64,000 nt of DNA from Platanthera guangdongensis. Taxonomy: Eukaryota; Streptophyta; Magnoliopsida; Asparagales; Orchidaceae. The notes under the pieces were generated by a model. The model did not search any database. It was not told the DNA's origin and saw only the letters and a list, made by a program, of their open reading frames with translations. Positions 1 through 11,030 of this stretch are shown here, one piece after another. The stretch covers positions 243,211,447 through 243,275,446 of the forward strand of contig CM077158.1 of NCBI GenBank assembly GCA_039583875.1, written 5' to 3'. The translations under genes were made by a program, and so were the position numbers. The stretch's first letter is position 1, and each line of letters begins with the position of its first letter.

Positions 1-430
1 AGGCCGCAACACCCGCCTAGTACCCGCAGCTTCAGCTTAGCCTTTATCTGCAGCTTCAGCTGCTCAGACCGCTCCATCTATCTGCAACGACTAGAACTTC
101 TTGTCCGTCAAACCCACAACAGGGTTGAATGATTCCCAGCTGGCTAGAATACTGACCAGACCACCAGAGGCAGTCCGTAAAACAGCGGAACCAGACCGCC
201 AGGGCTAACCGCCACTATCAATCCACCAGGCCGCCAAAGCAATCCGCAATACAGCGGAACCAGACCGCCAGGGCTAACCGCCACTATCAATCCACCAGGC
301 CGCCAAGGCAGTCCGCAATACAGCGGAACCAGACCGCAAAGCTACCAGACCGCATGGATCAAGCCGCCAAACCGTCAGGCCGCCAGGTCGCCCGACCAAA
401 CCGCCAGACCGCCAATATCCATAAAATCTA
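1..430. repeat. GC-rich minisatellite, 69-bp unit
   Basis: The stretch is rich in CCGCCA and AGACCGCC words. The string ACAGCGGAACCAGACCGC begins at 182, 251 and 320, which gives a 69-bp period over about 2.7 copies; the flanks are shorter degenerate versions. The reverse complement (GGCGGTCTGG) resembles the GCGGTCTG-rich part of the Copia LTRs at 51792-52385 and 56659-57346, so this may be LTR-derived DNA in the opposite orientation. That link is an inference from shared words. Confidence 0.75.
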
Positions 431-469
431 ACAATCTTTTGAGCTGAACTTCACTTATTCAACACGTCT

Positions 470-800
470 TGGGAGCTTTGCTCATGCAGATAAACCAGGG
501 AGAGCAAATAGCAATGGAGGATGCACTGGAGGGCGTGGCGAAAGACATTTCATTTGCTCTCATTGTGGAAAAATTGTCCACCCAGATGATCATTTTTTTG
601 CTAAGCACCATCATCTTCGCCCGCAAGTTCATATTTGCAATATTCACCTTGTTAGCATGTCGCAAGGTCACACTACCTCTGCATCAAACTCTGGTAGGTG
701 ACTCAAGCCGACAACGAGGCCCTTATTTATGTCTCCCGAGGTTCTGTTGTTGTTGTTACCTGCTCCATCTAAAGAGGGAGAAAAAGTGTCATGGATAAAT
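470..800 (+). pseudogene. Copia gag remnant with degenerate zinc knuckle
   Basis: A plus-strand frame from 552 to about 660 reads CSHCGKIVHPDDH followed by an HHHLRP segment. This is the CX2CX4HX4C nucleocapsid knuckle of Ty1/Copia gag proteins with its last cysteine replaced by Phe. No protease or reverse transcriptase follows, so it is a fragment. It lies between exon 3 of the signal peptidase gene and the window edge, which suggests copia DNA inserted in the next intron of that gene or truncated the gene. Confidence 0.55.
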
Positions 801-927
801 GTAGACGTCATCAAACACTGTGCATGAAGAACACATGTGATGGCCTAGAGCCATTCAGGAACTATACATGGGCCTTTCAGCTAGAGCAAGAAAGGTAAGC
901 CTCCATTAGAGAAAATAAAATCAGTAC

Positions 928-2160
928 CTCAACACAGTCCCCAGCATTTGCCACTATTCTTTTAACGAAAACTGTACTCTGCTTTAGTCCATGATCCTAC
1001 AAACGGAAGCAAAATAAGTGAGATTGAAAGGTTAGCAGGCATATCAAAAGAGAAAGTAGAAATTCATGAAATCAACATGCCTGTAATAGAGTAGAAGCTT
1101 TGAAAAGCACAATGTCATTCACACAAGGGTTCCTAAAATAGTATGTAACCTGCAAAAGATTAAAAAAACAAAGTGATACAGCAGTTAAATCTCTGCCTTT
1201 GCAAGCACACCTGCTGAAGCTGAACTGAAATATACTCAACAACAAAATTAAATTGCTAAATATGAAATTGGGTTTTTTTTTGTACTTTGCACCCCTAAAA
1301 TATGGGGTTTTGGCATTTTGCATCCCCAATTATTGATTTCTGACAATTTGCACCCAGACCGAAATTTCAAGGGTATTTAGATCCGGGAAGTGCTAATTCA
1401 AGGGTATTTAGGTCAAGGCAACACCAATAATCCAAGGTGCAAAGTGCCAAAATGAGCATTTTTAATGCTGCCCGAACCTAAATACTCTTGAAATTGATAA
1501 ATTATATGTGCAAACCATTTTTTACAAAAAACAAAACTATCAAAACAGCTACGTGCAGATCGGTCCTTTACGGACTCACAAGTTTTTATGGTTTTTTAGT
1601 TTTGTTTGCACTTAACCTAATTTACATACACCCAAAATTGATCTCCACATAACATCATCATTGAAATTTCAGTCTAAGAGTGCAAAGTGTCAGAAAACAA
1701 TAATTGAGATGCAATATGCCAATTTTAAGTATTTATTGTGCAAAGTGCCAAAACCCTAGATTCCATACCTTTCCTGGGGATGCAAAATGTCAAAAAACCA
1801 ACAAAATTTGAGGAAAGCTTAGCTGCGAAACCCTAGATTCCATACCTTTTCGGCAAGAATGCGATCTCCCACATGAAGAGTAGGGAACATGGATGCCGAT
1901 GCAATGAACCGCATCTCCGCAAACATTGTGAAGATCAACAGCAGGGCCAGCAGATTCTTAAGCCCATCATAATCCGGCCACCAGCTCCGTAGAAAACGCA
2001 GCAATCCCCCCTTTCCATCAACGAGCTTCACCGCCTCCTCCTTCAAGCACGGAAACGAAGGCGAACAACGAGATACAAGAAACTCATGGCAGGGCATCCA
2101 CTGCAGAGAATTCCAGCCCTTCAAACCGCCCCTCAACCACCAAGGTTTCAGGCATCCCAT
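928..2160 (-). CDS. Plastid-type signal peptidase I (S26A), exons 1-3
   Basis: Three minus-strand exons join in frame: 2160-1846 (105 codons, ATG at 2158-2160), 1149-1081 (23 codons) and 996-928 (23 codons). The product is a membrane serine protease that removes signal or transit sequences, in plants typically in thylakoid or chloroplast envelope. A hydrophobic segment lies at about residues 68-87. Box B SASMFPT carries the catalytic Ser at residue 90, followed by VGDRILAEK. Exon 2 gives VTYYFRNPC and NDIVLFK. Exon 3 gives VFVKRIVANAGD with the general-base Lys at about 140. Introns end in AG; intron 1 starts GT (GTATGG), intron 2 starts GC (GCATGT), and exon 3 is followed by GTACTG. The C-terminal exons with the GDNxxxSxDS-type box are not in the window. 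An in-frame upstream ATG at 2490 would add 110 Pro/Ser-rich residues; I prefer 2160 because MGCLKPWW and WMPC resemble family N-termini. Confidence 0.85.
1262..1800. repeat. Foldback (MITE-like) repeat in intron 1 of the signal peptidase gene
   Basis: Near the left end is GGCATTTTGCATCCCCA (about 1311-1327) and near the right end its near complement TGGGGATGCAAAATGTC (about 1775-1791). TGCAAAGTGCCAAAA-type words recur on both strands between them. No ORF is present. This looks like a degenerate foldback or MITE inside intron 1; the superfamily is not recognisable. Confidence 0.5.
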
Positions 2161-2760
2161 GAACCGAAGACAATGCGAAGAAGGAGTCAAGCAACGATGG
2201 GCTCCAATCTGATACAGAGAGCTCGGATCCGGCGGAGGCGTCGGTCGAGGAGGCAGTGAAGAGGGTGAAGGGAACGTCGCAGGATCGGACGGACGATCAG
2301 CGCTCGGATGCGTAACTCGATGAGGAGAAGCGGGATGAATGGAAGGAAGGAAGGAAGTCGGAGCGCCGATCTGGGACCGCCGGTGATCGGCGATGGAGGC
2401 GGAGGAAGGAGACCAGGCGGGCAACGGAGAAGTGAGAAGGAAATAGGCCAGGAGAAGGGCTTCGAGGTAGCAGATGGGGTTTACAGTCATAATATCTACA
2501 GCGATTTCGGTGAAGAAGAAGAAGAAGGAAGGAGAAGACTCTGAGGGGAGGAAGAAGATGAAATGAAGCTTCTCTAAGTAACAGGCATGGTAAGCTAGAT
2601 CGAGTGTTTGTTTCTTCTCCTCGAAGCAGAAATAAAGCAGCGGGGGATTGACTGATGAGAGAGATTAGTGATAGAAAGAGACTAGAGATACAGGAGAAAT
2701 AGTTACGTCAGGAGTCTCATAATGCTCATGGTCCTGCATCAATGAGAAGCATGCAAAAGA
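2161..2760 (-). promoter_or_regulatory. Leader and likely promoter of the signal peptidase gene
   Basis: This is the sequence immediately upstream of the chosen ATG. On the gene strand 2509-2540 is a CT run resembling a plant pyrimidine patch, and 2600-2700 is also pyrimidine-rich. The 2161-2490 part is GC-rich and reads open in the gene frame but looks like untranslated leader (Ser/Pro-rich, no domain). I see no clear TATA box. The transcription start cannot be fixed from sequence alone. Confidence 0.35.
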
Positions 2761-3624
2761 GGTGGGGCCGCGCATTTATGACTTGTGTCATACACTTTTG
2801 CACAGGGCTCACGCATTTTGGGAATTCTCATTGACTCTCCGGACCATGCTCATGATCAGGCTACTGACCCAAAAAGTTTTCGAGATACAGAGAGAGTGAA
2901 GTCCCACAAAAAGAAAGTGGGGCCCAAGGACTTGGGTTTATTTATATTTGCACGGGAGGGAGATGCTTAATGGGTGCCAAAAAATTTGGCAATTGGTATT
3001 CGCAAAGCAGTTTTAGCTATTCGCATTCTATTTTAAGTGTTTTTTCTCTCCAAAATTAGATAATCGCAAAACAGTTTTAGCTATCCGCACTTTATTTTTT
3101 TTCTCTCATTATCTTACATCATTTTTCAGTGTTATGTTCAATTTTTTCTGTGAAAAAATGAGAGTGATTAAAGTGTGGAAAACATGAATCTGAACTTGAT
3201 GAGTGCTGAATTCCTAATTAATGTAAAAACTCATAGTTGGAATTTTTAATGATGGCTTCAATTGATCTCTTGAAATTTTGCAATAAGGCAAAAATTGAAT
3301 GTTGATGTGTTCCTACTTCCTAGAGATTTGAGCAGTACTGGTCGCAATGTTGAAGATGTTCTAGACTCATGTGGCATGCTTCTTTGTGGACATAAATTAC
3401 GACCTCGTCTTTATTATGAATCCACTAATGCTGGTCTTATTCCAAATAGATATAATGGCAAATTTCTATGATGATGTTTTACCTTAATGAGTGCAACATA
3501 TGTTAGCTCGATGAGATTACGCACAATTACCGCTCAAGTGTGATTTGGACAATTCACCAAATACGTGGCGTGCGATTAGCGGGACTCCGCCTAGGTTAAG
3601 ACAATAAATCTCAACGTTAAATTC
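2761..3624. other. Intergenic, no gene seen
   Basis: AT-rich intergenic DNA. A short duplicated segment (GCAAARCAGTTTTAGCTATYCGCA) appears at about 3004 and 3066. I find no ORF or RNA gene that can be supported. Confidence 0.5.
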
Positions 3625-3703
3625 TGTTGGGTTCGGGGTTCCCTCACTTGACCCGTGGTGCTCTGCTACTTATTTAAGAAATTAAGTAGCACCATTTCCA
3701 ACA
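3625..3703 (+). repeat. TRIM 5' LTR
   Basis: 79 bp, TGTTGG...CCAACA ends. It contains a short hairpin, GCTACTTATTTAAG followed by AATTAAGTAGC. Confidence 0.7.
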
Positions 3704-3928
3704 GTCGGGGCTTTTGGAACAGTTGGGTATGCGCTTGATCCTACATTTAGTATTAGAGGAGGTCACGGGTTCAAGACCGGGGGAGGCGCTATTAAATCCC
3801 GATTTTTCTCTTCTACCTGTGTGGGTCCAGCGGGTCAGACAACCATGGACATGTGGTAACCCCACCTCCGAGCCATGTGGTAACCCCACCTCTGAGCCGA
3901 CGTGTTGTGCTGGACGTCAGGGGGGGAT

Positions 3929-4007
3929 TGTTGGGTCCGGCGTTCCCTCACTTGACCCGCGACGCTCTGCTACTTTTTTAAGAAATTAAGTAGCACCTTT
4001 TTCAACA
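3929..4007 (+). repeat. TRIM 3' LTR
   Basis: 79 bp, homologous to 3625-3703. It is preceded immediately by a G-rich polypurine tract. Confidence 0.7.
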
Positions 4008-4049
4008 GTCCGGGCTTTTGGAACAGTTGGGTATGCGTTTGATCCTACA
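4008..4049 (+). repeat. Second partial copy of the TRIM interior
   Basis: The 42 bases after the 3' LTR repeat the start of the TRIM interior (3704-3745), including the A-box-like segment. This gives an LTR-interior-LTR-partial interior arrangement, as expected from recombination or tandem insertion, and it hides any target duplication. Confidence 0.7.
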
Positions 4050-4700
4050 AATTCCAAGCAACAACGACAAGCGAAGCGGAAACAATAATTCGATGAGGAG
4101 AATCGACCGGGTGAGTGTTAACTCCCACAAGAATAACCACCGGACGTCAGCCCTCCTCCGACCAATTGGTGGGGAGGCGGTGACGCAATCTCCTTCCACC
4201 GATTTGTGTAATGATTTCGAAAGCTACACTGGATCAATCGCACACCCAAGAACAAAGCGAAATAATTTTCAGAATATTCACACTAAGGGTGGAAGAGAGC
4301 AATGATACCCAACCGAGATAAACCTGCGAGTAGCGCGCAAGGGTTCTTACGCTTCACACGAGGAGAGGAATGGAGTCACACCATCACCGAGCTGGTGTCT
4401 CGTCGGAGGAGGGTCGTCGGTGTCACGCCGGAGAGGGAGGTTGCCAGTGTCACGACGGGGAGGGGGAATCGCACCCGTCGATCTCGCGAACCGGTAGTCG
4501 CGCCGCTAGAATCGGGAACCTGTGGGAGAACAAATGTCAAGGTAATTTTTTTCATTAGGGTTTTCCCAAAATTAGGAGTATTTATACTTCACAAGTGAGC
4601 ACTCCCAATCACACATCACCAAGAACTGATTCTAGTCATCCAAATGTTATTGTCTAACATAAAATGCAGGAAAATAAAAGTACCTCGTGACCGTCTAACA
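4050..4700. other. Intergenic, no gene seen
   Basis: Mixed-composition DNA with several short open frames, none with a recognisable domain. Wording around 4060-4150 resembles retrotransposon leader DNA, but I cannot name a family. Confidence 0.35.
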
Positions 4701-5400
4701 TTTTGGTCGAGCGCACTCACGATAGCAAATTAAGGGTTCATTTGGAAAACCATTTGGCTCCAGTGCGTTTTCCCAAAATGAAACGCTTGAGTAAATTCTT
4801 GTTTGTTTGCCCGCTATCATTTCGAACTGCTCCAAAACGTCGCGTGCCTATTTTTCGGCGTCCCCAAACCGGAGTAAAATCCTCCAGTTCTCCGCGTTTC
4901 TGGCGCATGAAGGTGTGTCTTCTCCGATGGCGGAGGAGAGCACGGCCACGTCGCAGCAGCGGTCAGCAGGAATTCTCCGACGACATCGGGTTCGTGGCTC
5001 CTGCGTTCACGCGAAGGCGGTTCCTCTCCGGCGACATCCAAAGCTCTTTTCCGGCGTGCTCCGAATCTCATCTAGCTTCTTCCACGTCGACCAGGTGTCT
5101 TTTCCGACGTGCTCCTCCCGTGCCGCCTCCTCCAAGCTCCAGCTCCGTCCTCCTTCAAGCTCCAGAACGGTGAACACAGCCTCCTCCAAGCCGCCAGCTC
5201 CTCCTTAGTTGGAATTTCGACGAACACAGCCTCCTCCAAGCTTCAGTCGCCTCCTCCAAGCTCTGCCTCCTCCGAACTCCAGCCGCCTCTGCCTCCTCCA
5301 AGCTCCACCTCCTCCAAGCTCTAGCCGCCTCCGCCTCCAAGTTCCGCCTCCGCCTCCGCCTCCAAGTTGTGCCTCCTCCAAACAGTAAAATTAATTATGT
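4700..5400. repeat. CT-rich minisatellite (CCTCCTCCAAGCT words)
   Basis: From about 5100 to 5385 the plus strand is a string of GCCTCCTCCAAGCTCCA variants of irregular length. Open frames across it encode Pro/Ser or Arg/Glu low-complexity peptides and are best read as repeat translation, not genes. Confidence 0.6.
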
Positions 5401-5770
5401 TATAGTATATAGTACAAAATAGTTAAATTTAATTAATAAAAATAATTATAATTTATAAATATATATTATTTTCAATTATTTATTAACATATATATTATAA
5501 AAAATAGTGAAAATATATAATAAAAAATACTTTATAATAGAAAATATTTATAAAACGATATCGTTGTTTTGCCAAATGGCTTTCTATTCTGAACAGCTCT
5601 GCAAACGTAGATTACCCAAACAGATCTTCATTTTCAGCAACCAGTTTCCAATAGCTTCACTTACAAACTTGCATTTATAACAGCTCCTTTTACAATCGCA
5701 GCCGCTCTTCCAAATGAAGTCAAAATCTAAAAAAATAGTTTTATAAGATAACAAACTAGAGAAATATTCT
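5386..5770. other. AT-rich spacer
   Basis: Strongly AT-rich, with TATATTAT and AATAATTATAATT runs. No ORF or RNA gene. Confidence 0.5.
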
Positions 5771-6464
5771 TCTTAGCTGACCATGTCGTGATAGACTCTT
5801 CTCGTGTTGGTTCGAAGGTTGTAATGGTGCGCTATGTCGTCAAGTGGTGTTGAGTCGGTGCCATCAATCCTCTCCCGCTCAAAGCCACCCGTCACCGGTG
5901 AGTGGTCCAAGTGGCAACTATACAATCCCGTATTTGCGAAGAGAGGGCCCCAAACAAGGCGTGAGACTTGTTGCGCGTTTTCTAAGCTTTTTGAGAGGTT
6001 TGACACTCTTGGTGGCCAATTTATGCTCAACCTGCATAATATACCAGTAGGAGGATGCAATATTTGCCTCCCCCCGACCTGTTATCAGGGGGTAGGTGCG
6101 ACGAGAGGCCGACTCAAGGGTCCCAGCTCGGCAGGCCGCCAGCTCGTCGTGCCGCCAGCTCGTCAGGCAGCCAGCTCATTAGGCCGCCAGCTCACTAGGC
6201 CGCCTACTCGTCAGGCCGTCAGATCGTCAGGCCGCCAGCTCGTCAGGTCGCCAGCTCGCCAAGACGCCTACTCGCCCGGCTTGGACTTCTCGCCCGGCTT
6301 GAGGGTCAGCCCCGGTGGACTGCGATTAGCTGCTTAGAACAGCGGGATTTGGATGTTGGCATGCCAACCCGGGGGCATTTCGGTAATTTTTGGAACAACG
6401 GAGATTGGTTATTTGTAGGTCATTCCTAAAAAACTATAAATAGACCCCAGCGGGGGGAGAAGGA
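5770..6464 (+). repeat. Probable LTR fragment with 16-bp minisatellite and TATA box
   Basis: Positions 6128-6290 hold about ten copies of a 16-bp unit, AGGCCGCCAGCTCGTC, with substitutions. A TATA-like CTATAAATAGACCCCAGC follows at about 6435 and the sequence stops at 6464, where the minus-strand Gypsy LTR begins. A TATA box downstream of GC-rich repeats suggests an older plus-strand LTR into which the Gypsy inserted. The family is unknown and no second LTR was found. Confidence 0.4.
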
Positions 6465-7991
6465 TGTAACACCTCCCCTGTAATGATCGTATAATGTGGG
6501 TCCGGCTGGGGCCCCACAACATACACCGCCACAGCTTCAGTATTATAAGATGATATAGCTCTCTGATCTCAAAACTCATAACCACAGCACAGCGGAAAAG
6601 CAAACAGACTAGAAGTTATCCACAATATATAGGAGTATCGAAGCGGCCATAAGGCCTTACAACAAAGTGAGTCCAAAGTTCAAATAATAACACCAGTCAT
6701 AAATGTGCATAAGCACTCCTAGACTACCTCGGCATGCAAGCCGGAAAACATAAGCATCAAACATACAATGTCATAAAAGTAGAGCTACATCAAAATGGTA
6801 ACACTTCATGAGGCTTAGGCCCATTTGGCCGGCGAGCTAGCTCCTGCTTGCGATCCTTGCCCTGTAAAAATTTGATTGTAACGTGGGTCAGCAAATGTTG
6901 ACCTCAAACTGTGTAACAAACACATCTCCTCCCGGCCGCCCCTAACGGATCCCGGGGAACCCCTCCAACCTGCAAGTCAGCACTTCTTATATAATATATA
7001 TATAAATAAGTAATGCACTAAGAATAGGCTTGGATGTCTCAAACAACATACACGTTCTCTATTGTTGAGCATATAATGAAAAGGCCTACTTATGCAGCAT
7101 GTATGCAAAAACCCGGGCTTCACCCAAGGCACCATATCGCATATGCATCTAGTACATCATCAAATCATATGGGTACTCATCATTTACCCATTGGCATAAA
7201 GCCGCAAACAAAGGGGGTTACCAACATTCCCCCAACGACATACAAGCCGCCACACGGAACTCTTGTCAAGGCCCCACCTGCTCAAGGTCTTAGACTCGGG
7301 CTTGCCTGCAAGCTCTGACTTCTCATGACAGGATTCCAACAAACACACTGACTGATTCTAATAAGCCTTGCTGAACCCCACCCGCTCATGACCTCATTGC
7401 CCGGGCTTGCCCTATGCTTGACATTCTCGTCAGTCTCACAGAATGGGACTAGTCTCGCCGGGACACTCTCCACACATGACGTGCACGTCATGGGATAGCC
7501 AGCCGACCACGGAGACACAACCACGCCTTGGCACATCACAATCCAAGACAATTCCACCATAGTCCCTCATTCGTACTGCAGCGTTCCCGCGCACCAAGGA
7601 AACCATCTACCACCAATGTGGAGTTAACCTTGTTCACCAAGGAAACCATCTATGTCGACACATCTGTGTCGACACCTCCCTTGTGTCGACACAACTGTGT
7701 CGACACCTATGTGTCGACACAACTGTGTCTACACCTCTATGTCGACACCTCCCTTGTGTCAACACTCGAGGGAACACGCCTGCGACAGAGGCTCCGACAA
7801 GGGCGTGTCGGAGGGCGTGTCCCCCACTAGTCGATGAACTGAGCGAAAAATCATCGACTTCCCGGGTTCTCGGCGAACCCAGTATGACACGGTCATGGAC
7901 ACGCCCGTGTCCTACGCCGTGTGACCCCCATCAAGACCCAAACTTGGCTCTTGACGCTGCTCGTCCTTCTTTCGAATTTTGGGGCGTTACA
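6465..7991 (-). repeat. 3' LTR of the outer Gypsy (minus)
   Basis: About 1.53 kb, ends TGTAAC and GTTACA. It contains clustered GTGTCGACAC palindromes (about 7650-7760) and a GGGCGTGTC quasi-palindrome at 7792-7813, absent from the corresponding place in the other LTR copy. Confidence 0.8.
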
Positions 7992-10900
7992 ACTCTCTCC
8001 CCCTTAAAAGAATTTTGTCCCGAAATTACCAAAAAGCAAAAAAGAGGTACACAAAATTTAAATGATACCTGAACGGAAAAACTCTGGATACTCCTCCAGC
8101 ATGGTTTGTTCTCGCTCCAAGAGAGCTCCTCACGACCGCAGTTGTCCCATCGGACTTTTACAAGTTTGACCTCTTTGTTCTGCAACTGCCAAATTCCTGA
8201 ATCCTCTATAGCAATTGGACGGACTCGCGTCCTCAAGTCTTCCTCTATCGGCACTGATGCCGATTTGATCACCACACTAGCCTCTACCAAGGCTTTCCTT
8301 AAGACGGAGACATGGAAGATGTCATGCAATCCACTCAACTCTGCGGACAACGCCAACCGGTGCGCGGCTTCTTCCACCCGCTCAACAACTTCAAAAAGTC
8401 CCAAAAACCTTGGACTCAACTTCTTGAGTCGGCGAATCCGTGAAACGCATTTGAACGGCTTGATCTTTAAATAGACTCAATCACCTACCGTGAACTCCAA
8501 CTTCCGGTGGCGAGCATTAAAATATTTTGCTTGCCGATCTTGAGCCACTTTCATGCGCTCTTGAATGGTTCATACCAACTCACAAACATCAACTACCACC
8601 TTTTTCCCAATAGTTTGGTGTCTCCCGCCTCTATCCATGACATCGGTGTTCGACACCGCCTCCCATACAAAGTTTCGTATGACGCCATCTTTATACTTGC
8701 TTGGTAACTGTTGTTATACGCAAACTCCACCATGAAGAGGTGCTCCTCCCATTTCTTGCTGAAGTCAAGAACACACATCCTCAACATATCCTCCATAGTA
8801 CGGTTCGTCCTTTCGGTTTGCCCGTCAGTTTGAGGATGAAAAGTCGTACTGAACTTTAGCTTCGTGCCCAGACTCTTCTAAACAAACCTCCAGTCCTTAG
8901 ACGTGAAACGTCCGTCACGATCGCTGACTACACTTTTAGGAATCCCATGCAGCCGCACAATGTTGCGAACATACAACTCCATCAGCTTCTCCACGATGTC
9001 CTCCTTCCAGTTTGGGATGAAGTGAGCCCCTTTAGTTAAGCGATCCACAATCACCCAAATCGCGTCGTTACCCTGCTGTGATCTAGGTAACCCATGCACA
9101 AAATCCATGGAGATGTCATCAAATTTCCACTCGGTGATTGGAAGAGTCTTCAGGAACCCGCCCGACTTCTGACACTCGGCCTTCACCAAGGCACAAGTTT
9201 GGCATCGATTCACGTACAAAGCTACGTCACGCTTCAGTCCAGGCCACCAAAAGGATCTCTTCATATCCAAGTATATCTTTGTACTGCCCGGATGAATGGA
9301 GTACTTTGTGAAGTGAGCCTCAAACATCAACTCCTCACGGAGCTTGCTGAACTGCGGTACACAAATCCTTCCGTACTTCCTCAGAATCCTGTCAATCAAC
9401 TCCCAGGCGCTGCTCTCGCCTTTTTGAGCTTCCACCACGAATGGCTGAAACTCTACATCCAAACGGGTCGCTTCCCGAATACGATCGGACAAGTCATTCT
9501 GCATTTCAATCCAGTTTAATTGAGTCACTCTAGACTCGCCTCTTGCTACACACTCCATGCCAAGGGACTCCCAGTCCTACACCAACCGCTCATCATGAGC
9601 TTCTAACCAATTCCCTTGCCTAGAGTATTTTCTACTCAATGCATCGGCCACCACATTGACCTTGTCTGGCGTATACTGAATCGTCACTTCATCGTCTCCA
9701 AGTAACTCGACTCACCTGCGATGCTGCATATTCAAGTCCTTCTAATCTAAGAGATACTTCATGCTTTTATGATCCGTGAAGATCTCCATCTTCGCACCAT
9801 AGACATAGTGTCGCCATATTTTCAATGCGAAAATTACAGCCGCTAACTCCAAGTCATGGACGGGGTAATTCCTCTCATGAGGCTTCAGCTGCCTAGACCC
9901 AAAAGCTATCACTCTGCCATGTTGCACCAAAACACAACTCAAACTGCATCCCGATGCGTCACTGAAGATCTAAAATCCTTCAGTCCCTTTCGGTAGACTT
10001 AGGATTGGAGCCGTCATCAGTCTTTCCTTCAGCATCTCGAATGCCTGACTGCACTCTTAAGTCCACACAAACTTCTGGTCTTTACGAGTGAGTGAGGTGA
10101 GGGGTAGATCTATCCACGAAAAGTTTTCCACGAATCTCCTATAATACCCGGCTAGTCCAAGAAAACTTCGGACTTCCGCCACGATTCTCAAAATCGGCCA
10201 ATCTCTGATGGCTTCCACCTTTGTTGGATCTACCGTCACCCCATCCCCACTAATCACGTGGCCCAAAAATGACACCTTCTCTAACTAGAACTCGCACTTC
10301 GAGAACTTTGCATACAACTGGTTCTCCCTCAACACTTGCAAGACCATTCTCAAGTGAGTCTCATGCTCCATTTCCGATTTGGAATACACCAAGATGTCGT
10401 CAATAAAGACAACTACAAAAGAGTCTAAGTATTTTCGAAATACTCGATTCATCAAATCCAGGAATGCATATGGTGCGTTCGTCAGCCCTAACGTCATCAC
10501 CGAGAACTCGAAGTGTCCATACCTCGTACCAAACGTTATCTTGGGTATGTCCTCGTCCCGAATCCGCAACTGATAGTATCCTGACTTTAAGTCCAACTTT
10601 GAATACACTACCAACCCCACCAACTGGTCGAACTGGTCGTCTATTCGAGGAATATGATATTTATTCTTGACGGTCAATTTATTCAGCTCTCGATAGTCTA
10701 TGCACAGTCGCATACTACCGTCTTTCTTATTTACAAACAACACTGGCGCGCTCCACGGTGAAGAACTGGGTCTGATATACCCCTGCTCCAACAATTCCTG
10801 CAACTGTACTTTGAGTTCAGCCAACTCCTCTGGTGTCATCCTAAACGGAGGACGCGACACCGGCCTAGCCTCTGGTACTAACTCAATCGAGAAATCGATC

Positions 10901-11025
10901 TCCCGTCGAGGAGGCGCTCCAGGAAGTTCATCCGGGAATAAATCCTCGAACTCTGTCACCACTGGCACTTCCCCGAGTGATAACCTGGAAAGGCGAACCT
11001 CCAATAACGCTACAAACGCTACTCC
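7992..11025 (-). pseudogene. Outer Gypsy pol remnant: RT, RNase H, integrase, chromodomain
   Basis: Read on the minus strand from 11025 down. RT (about 11025-10285) shows [28 protein letters not shown] and the catalytic [10 protein letters not shown] stop at 10285 interrupts it before [10 protein letters not shown]. RNase H residues include the [11 protein letters not shown] segment near 9750. Integrase (9558-8878) shows the CQTCALVKAEC zinc region, SMDFVHGLP, VIVDRLTKGAHFIP and SDRDGRF. The end (8419-8070) reads DIFHVSVLRKA then VKLVKVRWDN, a decayed chromodomain. At least five stops or frameshifts separate these pieces, so no protein is made. Confidence 0.85.
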
Positions 11026-11030
11026 ACCCT
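11026..11030. repeat. Target site duplication ACCCT (left)
   Basis: Identical to 21766-21770 on the other side of the nested Gypsy. Confidence 0.9.

Larger units (their letters stand above)
3625..4007 (+). mobile_element. TRIM with 79-bp LTRs and a tRNA-like core
   Basis: Two direct repeats of exactly 79 bp (3625-3703 and 3929-4007) begin TGTTGGG and end CAACA, as LTRs do, and differ at several sites. The 225-bp interior ends in a purine tract, TCAGGGGGGGAT (about 3917-3928), directly before the second repeat, the position expected of a polypurine tract. The interior lacks coding capacity. It contains a tRNA-like stretch: an A-box-like TGGAACAGTTGG (3715-3726) and a near-consensus B box GGTTCAAGACC (3768-3778). 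No standard Met-tRNA primer site is visible. The size fits a terminal-repeat retrotransposon in miniature. Confidence 0.7.

Noticed and set aside
2161..2490. 110-residue N-terminal extension of the signal peptidase as a transit peptide
   Set aside because: Open but Pro/Ser-rich without a known motif; the downstream ATG fits family N-termini. Kept only as an alternative.
4703..5208. Overlapping plus-strand ORFs of 156 and 133 codons
   Set aside because: They translate a CT-rich minisatellite into Pro/Ser low-complexity protein in several frames, with no domain.
4737..5715. DNA transposon with TTCATTTGGAA inverted ends at about 4740 and 5710
   Set aside because: Only 11 bp match, no target duplication and no transposase remnant.
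5773..6060. 95-codon minus-strand ORF as a gag fragment
   Set aside because: No capsid, knuckle or pol motif could be found; not enough to support a call.
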